10,364 bases of DNA from an uncultured Eubacteriales bacterium. GTDB taxonomy: Bacteria; Bacillota; Clostridia; Lachnospirales; Lachnospiraceae. The stretch spans positions 1-10,364 of the forward strand of contig OMSN01000042.1 in the NCBI GenBank assembly GCA_900313765.1. Reading direction: 5' to 3'. A program made the position numbers and the translations under genes. Below the pieces are notes generated by a model. It searched no databases. It had not been told where the DNA came from and saw nothing but the letters and a program-made list of their open reading frames with translations. Shown here in pieces: positions 5,802 through 10,364 of this stretch. Each line of letters opens with the position of its first letter. Position 1 is the first letter of the stretch.

Positions 5802-8237
5802 ATGTTGAAGGTTAAGAAGAGAAACGGGAGTATCGTCGAGTTCGACGGGGGGAAGATCGAAGCCGCGATGGAGAAGGCGTTCCGGGCTACCGGAACTCCG
5901 ATCCCCGGAGAATATATCAAGAACAAGATGTTGATGAATATCTACGCTCTCATGAGAACGGAAGATAATATCGTCGATATCGAGTCCATTCAGGACGCCG
6001 TGGAGCAGGTGCTCTCCGAGTCGGGTTATTTCCAGGTCAGCAAGGCGTACGTGCTGTACCGCAATCAGCGCAAGAATGTGCGTGAGGCTGCGGCGAGCGT
6101 TCTGGACTATTCGAAGCTGGTGAACGGCTATCTGGACCGCCTGGACTGGAGAGTCAAGGAGAATTCAACGGTTCAGTACACACTGGGCGGCCTGATCCTT
6201 TCCAACTCGGGCGCGGTCACTGCGAATTACTGGCTCAATGAGATCTATGACAATGAGGTGGCGCAGCTCCATAAGAATGCGGCGATCCATCTGCATGACC
6301 TCTCCATGCTTGCACCTTACTGCGCAGGCTGGAACCTGAAGCAGCTGATCTGCGAGGGCATCAAGGGCGTATCCGGCAGGATCGCATCCAGCCCGGCGAA
6401 GCATCTTTCCACACTCTGCAACCAGATGGTTAATTTCCTCGGGATCATGCAGAATGAGTGGGCAGGCGCGCAGGCATTTTCATCCTTCGACACCTACCTT
6501 GCACCGTTTGTCCGCACAGACAAGCTGGACTACAAGGGTGTGAAGCAGTGCGTGCAGAGCTTCATCTACGGCGTCAACACACCGTCCAGATGGGGATGTC
6601 AGTCTCCCTTCACCAACGTCACGCTTGACTGGACGGTCCCGGAGGACCTGAAGGACCAGAAGGCAGTTGTGGGCGGCGTGGAGCAGAACTTCACCTACGG
6701 CGACTGCAAAAAAGAGATGGACATGATCAACAAGGCGTTTATCGAGATCATGACCGAGGGTGACGCGCAGGGAAGAGGCTTCCAGTATCCGATCCCGACC
6801 TACTCCATCACCAGAGATTTTGACTGGGAAGAGTCCGAGAACAACAAACTGCTCTTTGAGATGACCGCGAAGTACGGAACCCCGTATTTCTCCAACTATG
6901 TCAACAGCGACATGAAGCCCTCCGACATCCGCTCCATGTGCTGCAGACTCCGCCTGGATCTGCGCGAGCTCAAGAGACGCAACGGCGGCTTCTTCGGCGC
7001 AGGCGAGTCCACCGGTTCCATCGGTGTCGTGACCATCAACCTTCCGCAGCTTGCCTATCTGTGCGAGACAGAGGATGAGTTCTGGGCGAAACTGGATCAT
7101 ATGATGGATGTGTGCGCGGAGTCCCTGCACACCAAGAGAGAGGTTGTCTCCAAACTTCTGGATGCAGGCCTGTATCCGTACACCCAGGCTTATCTTGGTA
7201 CATTTGAGAATCATTTCTCGACGATCGGCCTGTGCGGCGGCAATGAGATGTGCCTGAACGCAAAGTGGCTGGGCAAGGATCTGACCCACAAGGAGAGCCA
7301 GGACTTTGTCGAGAAGATGCTGAACCACATGCGTGAACGTCTGGCAGACTATCAGGAGAAATACGCTCCCGAACTGTTCAACCTGGAAGCAACGCCTGCA
7401 GAGTCCACCTCCTACCGCTTCGCAAAGCACGACACGGAGAGGTTCCCGGACATCAAGACGGCAAATGAGCATGGCACTCCGTATTACACGAATTCCACCA
7501 ACCTTCCGGTTGGCACCACGGATGACGTGTTCGAAGCGCTTGACGTGCAGGATCGTTTCCAGCCGCTGTATACCTCCGGTACCGTGTTCCACACCTTCCT
7601 GGGCGAGAAGCTTCCGGACTGGAAGAGCGCTGCCAGACTGGTGAAGACCATCACGGATTCCTACAAGCTTCCTTACGTGTCCATCAGCCCGACTTACTCG
7701 GTCTGCCCGGATCACGGTTATATCACAGGCGAGCATTTCAAGTGCCCGGTCTGCGGCAGGGAGGCAGAGGTTTATTCCAGGATCACCGGCTACTATCGTC
7801 CGGTCAAGAACTGGAACGACGGTAAGTCACAGGAGTTCAAGGACCGCAAGGTCTACGATGCGATGAGATCCGGTGTGCTTCTCGACCGCGGCGCAGGAGT
7901 GAAAGCTTCTGTAAAGAACCATGCGGAAGAGAGAGCAGATCAGGGGAGCGTTGCCGGCAATGCTGTAAAAGAAGCACCGGCGAAGGCAGAGACCGGAATC
8001 CCGACCATGTATGTCAAGAATCACTGCCCGAAGTGCAAAGGCGCGGAGCAGCGTTTCCGGATCAACAAGGTGGAGTATAATGTTGTCAACTGTTCCGAGC
8101 ATATGGATATCGCCCGCGAGCTGGGGATCACCCAGACGCCGACGATCATCGATCCGGACGGGACAAGATATATCGGCGAAGGCGCAGCGGTCGCATGGCT
8201 GGGAGCGCACAAGGATACGGCAGTGAGAAGCAGATAA
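5802..8237 (+). CDS. nrdD: Anaerobic (class III) ribonucleoside-triphosphate reductase with fused C-terminal glutaredoxin-like domain
   Basis: This cytoplasmic glycyl-radical enzyme reduces ribonucleotides to deoxyribonucleotides under anoxia. From the start at 5802 it has 811 residues, against about 700-730 for the usual family. The domains run in order: an N-terminal ATP-cone (MLKVKKRNGSIVEFDGGKIE, residues 1 to about 95) for allosteric control; the catalytic barrel with PYCAGW (C174) and the finger-loop RWGCQSPFTN (C266, probable thiyl radical site); a zinc motif with C635, H638, C648 and C651; and the glycyl-radical loop RITGYYRPVKNWN (G663). An Ala/Glu-rich linker leads to a module of about 70 residues with CPKC (C742, C745) and the cis-proline-like TQTPTIIDPDG, resembling NrdH/glutaredoxin. 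This domain probably supplies reducing equivalents to the active site in cis or in trans, in place of formate; that is inference. The activase and a thioredoxin-reductase-like gene lie downstream. Confidence 0.95.
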   Translation: MLKVKKRNGSIVEFDGGKIEAAMEKAFRATGTPIPGEYIKNKMLMNIYALMRTEDNIVDIESIQDAVEQVLSESGYFQVSKAYVLYRNQRKNVREAAASVLDYSKLVNGYLDRLDWRVKENSTVQYTLGGLILSNSGAVTANYWLNEIYDNEVAQLHKNAAIHLHDLSMLAPYCAGWNLKQLICEGIKGVSGRIASSPAKHLSTLCNQMVNFLGIMQNEWAGAQAFSSFDTYLAPFVRTDKLDYKGVKQCVQSFIYGVNTPSRWGCQSPFTNVTLDWTVPEDLKDQKAVVGGVEQNFTYGDCKKEMDMINKAFIEIMTEGDAQGRGFQYPIPTYSITRDFDWEESENNKLLFEMTAKYGTPYFSNYVNSDMKPSDIRSMCCRLRLDLRELKRRNGGFFGAGESTGSIGVVTINLPQLAYLCETEDEFWAKLDHMMDVCAESLHTKREVVSKLLDAGLYPYTQAYLGTFENHFSTIGLCGGNEMCLNAKWLGKDLTHKESQDFVEKMLNHMRERLADYQEKYAPELFNLEATPAESTSYRFAKHDTERFPDIKTANEHGTPYYTNSTNLPVGTTDDVFEALDVQDRFQPLYTSGTVFHTFLGEKLPDWKSAARLVKTITDSYKLPYVSISPTYSVCPDHGYITGEHFKCPVCGREAEVYSRITGYYRPVKNWNDGKSQEFKDRKVYDAMRSGVLLDRGAGVKASVKNHAEERADQGSVAGNAVKEAPAKAETGIPTMYVKNHCPKCKGAEQRFRINKVEYNVVNCSEHMDIARELGITQTPTIIDPDGTRYIGEGAAVAWLGAHKDTAVRSR

Positions 8238-8445
8238 CCTGAGGCACTGCCCCGGTATACTGTGATACTGCATGCAGCAGTTGGCATAAGATATAGCAAG
8301 AGATTACACTGGGCAGTTTGTGACAGACAGACTGCTCAGTATTTGTCAAAAGGCGCCGGACATTAAGTGGATGTCCGACTGGCGCCGACCGGAGCGGCAG
8401 CAAAGAGCCAGGCCTGCCTGGGGCGGATAAAGAGAGGAAAGGTTT
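8238..8445 (+). other. Structured spacer between nrdD and the reductase gene
   Basis: These 208 bases contain no credible gene but several dyads. ACTGGGCAGT (8308-8317) pairs with ACTGCTCAGT (8331-8340), with one G-T pair. GGCGCCGGACAT (8352-8363) pairs with ATGTCC (8371-8376) and GGCGCC (8381-8386), with a 4-base bulge. CCAGGC/GCCTGG lies at 8408-8421. A smaller ACTGC/GCAGT dyad lies near 8265. None is followed by a clear T-run, so no intrinsic terminator can be claimed, and read-through from nrdD is possible. The hairpins may be processing or mRNA-stability elements. Confidence 0.45.
8281..8310 (+). promoter_or_regulatory. Possible weak promoter for the reductase-activase pair
   Basis: TTGGCA (8281-8286) and TACACT (8305-8310), 18 bases apart, resemble -35 and -10 boxes (five and four matches of six). 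If used, it would let the two downstream genes be transcribed apart from nrdD. The -10 match is modest and overlaps a hairpin arm, so this is tentative. Confidence 0.25.
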
Positions 8446-9360
8446 ATGTACGATATAGTAGTGATCGGCGGAGGTCCTGCAGGACTGACAGCCGCGGTCT
8501 ATGGCTGCAGGATGGGAAAGAGTGTGCTGCTGGTCGAAAAAGAGGTATTCGGAGGCCAGATCGTCAATACACCCAAAGTGGAAAATATCCCCGGTTTCAG
8601 TTCGATCAGCGGGGAAGAGTTTGCCGACCGCTACCTGGATCAGGCGATGGGCCAGGGCTGCGAGGTGGCTCTGGAGAAAGTAACCTGTGTTGAGAAGAAT
8701 GGAACCGGGTTCCTGGTGAAGACCGCGGAAGGCACAGAGTACAGTGCCAGAAGTGTGATCCTTGCCACCGGAACGACGCATCGTATGTTAGGCCTTGATG
8801 GTGAAGAAGACCTGATCGGTAACGGGATTCATTTCTGCGCTGTCTGTGACGGTGATTTCTACACAGGGAAGGATGTCGTGGTGATCGGAGGCGGGAACTC
8901 CGCCTTTGTAGAGGCAAATATACTGGCTCAGACAGCCCGCAGGCTGATCATGCTGCAGGATCTCCCGCAGTTCACTGCGGAGGCAAGATCGCAGGAAGAG
9001 CTGTTTTCAAACCATGATGTCGAGACCCATCTGTCCGCACGCGTCACGGAATATATGACGCAGGATGGACAGGTTACCGGTGTGAGATTCGTGGAGAATG
9101 GCGAAGAGAAGGAAGTAAGATGCGACGGCATCTTCCTTTCGGTCGGTCATGTTCCGGAGAATGAACCCTTTGCGTCTCTGGCAAAGCTGAGCAGCCAGGG
9201 GTACTTTGAGGCGGATGAGACCGGCGTGACACAGACTCCCGGAGTATTTGTGGCCGGGGACTGCCGCACGAAGGCCTTAAGGCAGGTCGCGACGGCCTGT
9301 TCGGACGGTGCCAATGCCGCCATTGCAGCATGCAATTATCTGTCGGGAGGTGCTTCATGA
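8446..9360 (+). CDS. Thioredoxin-reductase-like flavoprotein lacking the NADPH-phosphate motif
   Basis: This 304-aa FAD-dependent disulfide reductase belongs to the low-molecular-weight thioredoxin reductase family. Visible are the N-terminal FAD fold DIVVIGGGPAGLTAAVYG, the redox-active pair in CAVCDG (C131, C134), a second dinucleotide-type loop VIGGGNSA (146-153), and the C-terminal FAD motif GVFVAGDCRTKALRQVATA. Where NADPH-dependent enzymes have HRRDxFR, this protein has LQDLPQFT (170-177), so the residues that hold the 2'-phosphate are missing. It may resemble the ferredoxin-dependent flavin thioredoxin reductases known from Clostridium, or use NADH; the sequence alone does not decide. 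Its likely substrate is the glutaredoxin-like domain of the upstream NrdD (inference from context). GAGAGG (8432-8437) lies 8 bases before the start. The stop overlaps the activase gene by 4 bp, so the two are probably translated together. The gene would often be annotated trxB. Confidence 0.9.
   Translation: MYDIVVIGGGPAGLTAAVYGCRMGKSVLLVEKEVFGGQIVNTPKVENIPGFSSISGEEFADRYLDQAMGQGCEVALEKVTCVEKNGTGFLVKTAEGTEYSARSVILATGTTHRMLGLDGEEDLIGNGIHFCAVCDGDFYTGKDVVVIGGGNSAFVEANILAQTARRLIMLQDLPQFTAEARSQEELFSNHDVETHLSARVTEYMTQDGQVTGVRFVENGEEKEVRCDGIFLSVGHVPENEPFASLAKLSSQGYFEADETGVTQTPGVFVAGDCRTKALRQVATACSDGANAAIAACNYLSGGAS
9345..9350 (+). promoter_or_regulatory. Ribosome binding site that sets the activase start
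   Basis: GGGAGG at the end of the reductase gene lies 6 bases before ATG 9357. An upstream in-frame ATG at 9330 would include the binding site itself in the coding region and adds 9 residues without family similarity. Confidence 0.75.
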
Positions 9361-10100
9361 AACTGGCGGGGCTGCAGAAGCTTACTCTGCTGGATTATCC
9401 GGGACAGCTTGCCTGTACCGTGTTTACGCAGGGCTGCAATATGCGCTGCCCCTTCTGCCAGAATGCGGATCTGGTCCTGCCGGAACACTTTGACAGCAGC
9501 GTTTTGCTGCCGGAGGATGCATTTTTTGAGTTTCTGGAGTCCAGAAAGGGGAAACTGACCGGCGTCGCGGTGACCGGCGGTGAACCGACGCTGCAGGCAG
9601 ACCTGCCCCGTTTCCTGGGAAGGATCCGGGAACTGGGATTCCTTACAAAGCTCGATACCAACGGAACGAATCCAGGGATGCTGGAGGAGATCGTGCAGGC
9701 CGGACTGGTCGATTACGTGGCGATGGATATCAAGAACGCGCCGTCAAAGTATGCCTGGACCACAGGAATACTGCAGACGCAGGAGGAAGATTCTCCGGCT
9801 GCGCGGCAGATGCGCAATGTGCAGCAGAGCATCTCATTTCTCATGAAGGGTACGGTTCCCTATGAAGTCCGTACGACAGTCGTGGAGGGGATGCATACCA
9901 GAGAGGACATCGTCAGCATGGCAAAGTGGCTGCAGGGGGCGCATGCCTGGTACCTGCAGCAGTTTATCCCTTCCGAGCGCATGGTCGGCTTCAGGGATGA
10001 AGAGTGCCTGAACATCAGCGCGCCTTCCGCTCAGCAGCTTCATGAGATGTGTGAAGATGCGCGCGGATACGTGCCGACTGTGCAGGTGCGGGGGATCTGA
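9357..10100 (+). CDS. nrdG: Anaerobic ribonucleoside-triphosphate reductase activating protein (radical SAM, NrdG2 type)
   Basis: This radical-SAM enzyme (247 aa) installs the glycyl radical on NrdD using S-adenosylmethionine and a [4Fe-4S] cluster. The N-terminus KLAGLQKLTLLDYPG is characteristic of the NrdG2-type family. The cluster motif is GCNMRCPFCQN, CX3CX2C at C27, C31 and C34, followed by the SAM-binding VTGGEPTLQ (GGE at 74-76), LDTNGTNP and DYVAMDIKNAP. The protein is longer than the classic E. coli-like NrdG (about 150-160 aa), as expected for this subfamily. It begins within the stop codon of the reductase gene (ATGA overlap). Its place after nrdD and the flavoprotein supports NrdD as its target, although related activases act on other glycyl-radical enzymes. 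No clear terminator follows before the next promoter. Confidence 0.92.
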   Translation: MKLAGLQKLTLLDYPGQLACTVFTQGCNMRCPFCQNADLVLPEHFDSSVLLPEDAFFEFLESRKGKLTGVAVTGGEPTLQADLPRFLGRIRELGFLTKLDTNGTNPGMLEEIVQAGLVDYVAMDIKNAPSKYAWTTGILQTQEEDSPAARQMRNVQQSISFLMKGTVPYEVRTTVVEGMHTREDIVSMAKWLQGAHAWYLQQFIPSERMVGFRDEECLNISAPSAQQLHEMCEDARGYVPTVQVRGI

Positions 10101-10136
10101 AACCTTGCAAAACCGGCATCTGCGGCGTATTGTCCG

Positions 10137-10165
10137 TTGACATGCGGCGCAGGCAATGTTATAGT
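10137..10165 (+). promoter_or_regulatory. Strong promoter for the lysine-riboswitch transcript
   Basis: A perfect -35 box TTGACA (10137-10142) and -10 box TATAGT (10160-10165) are separated by 17 bases, with TGT before the -10 (extended -10). Transcription would start at about 10171-10173, just before the riboswitch P1 stem. The -35 lies 37 bases after the nrdG stop, so a new unit begins here. Confidence 0.8.
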
Positions 10166-10176
10166 TTCTTTGATTT

Positions 10177-10345
10177 TGATAGAGGTTGCGCGACTTATTA
10201 GTAGGCTGCCGGATGTGCCCGAACACAGGAGAAAGCAGACAAAAGGAAGGAGCGCCGAAGGTGTACTGTGCTCGGGAGCAGTTTTGCCTGGGTGCAGGTC
10301 GAACAGGTCTGCAACTGTCATCATGCATATGATGGAGCGCTATCA
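10177..10345 (+). ncRNA. Lysine riboswitch (L-box) aptamer
   Basis: The conserved L-box landmarks appear in order: GATAGAGGTTGCG (10178-10190), TTAGTA (10198-10203), GGAGAAAG (about 10228-10235), AAGGAGCGCCGAAG (10247-10260), CTGGG (10288-10292), CTGCAACTGTCA (10309-10320) and TGGAGCGCTATC (10333-10344). The closing stem P1 is TGATAG (10177-10182) with CTATCA (10340-10345). GTTGC (10185-10189) pairs with GCAAC (10311-10315). The last arm is CATCAT/ATGATG (10319-10334) with a GCAT loop. The aptamer is therefore complete. Bound lysine normally turns off the downstream gene, usually for lysine biosynthesis or transport. That gene and the expression platform lie outside the window. Confidence 0.95.
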
Positions 10346-10364
10346 CCACAGATTCATTTGTACA

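Noticed and set aside
6480..7736. Long open frame of 418 codons on the minus strand
   Set aside because: It lies wholly inside nrdD in antisense, has no recognisable domain, and has no upstream start signals. It is a shadow of codon bias in a GC-rich gene.
8352..8386. Intrinsic terminator after nrdD
   Set aside because: The hairpin is strong but is not followed by a T-run; the flanking sequence is GC-rich.
1..10364. CRISPR array, tRNA or rRNA genes
   Set aside because: No regularly spaced direct repeats, no cloverleaf with a conserved T-arm, and no rRNA-like stretches were seen.

Overview
The window looks like chromosomal DNA from an anaerobic, moderately GC-rich Firmicute of the class Clostridia, most likely Lachnospiraceae-like. 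The evidence is the clostridial Rnf gene order C-D-G-E-A-B, a class III (strictly anaerobic) ribonucleotide reductase, and an L-box lysine riboswitch. All genes that can be supported lie on the + strand, tightly packed with good Shine-Dalgarno sites. No mobile element, CRISPR array, tRNA or rRNA was seen.

Region 1 (1-5448) is the Rnf ferredoxin:NAD+ oxidoreductase operon, rnfC (5' end cut off by the window) - rnfD - rnfG - rnfE - rnfA - rnfB. Its genes overlap by 4 bp or sit 1 to 34 bp apart. The membrane complex passes electrons between reduced ferredoxin and NAD+ and pumps Na+ or H+. RnfE carries an unusual C-terminal tail with a CX2CX2CX5C cysteine cluster. The operon is followed by a very long imperfect palindrome (5481-5585) with a T-rich 3' flank, probably a terminator or a small repeat element.

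Region 2 (about 5600-10100) is an anaerobic deoxyribonucleotide synthesis module. A promoter (5661-5688) has a spacer that is almost exactly one NrdR-box-like sequence. It drives a structured leader and then nrdD. The NrdD protein has an ATP-cone, the class III catalytic domain, a zinc motif, a glycyl-radical site and a fused C-terminal glutaredoxin-like domain (CPKC). After a 208-base spacer with several hairpins come a thioredoxin-reductase-like flavoprotein and a radical-SAM activase of the NrdG2 type, which overlap by 4 bp. The flavoprotein keeps the redox CAVC motif but has lost the HRRxxxR NADPH-phosphate motif, so it may take electrons from ferredoxin or NADH. The three genes together look like a self-contained reductase, electron-delivery chain and radical activator.

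Region 3 (10101-10364) starts a new transcription unit: a strong promoter with an extended -10 (10137-10165), then a complete lysine riboswitch aptamer (about 10177-10345). The regulated gene lies beyond the window.

The most interesting points are the NrdD-glutaredoxin fusion paired with a reductase that seems not to be NADPH-dependent, the cysteine-rich RnfE tail, and the 105-nt palindrome.
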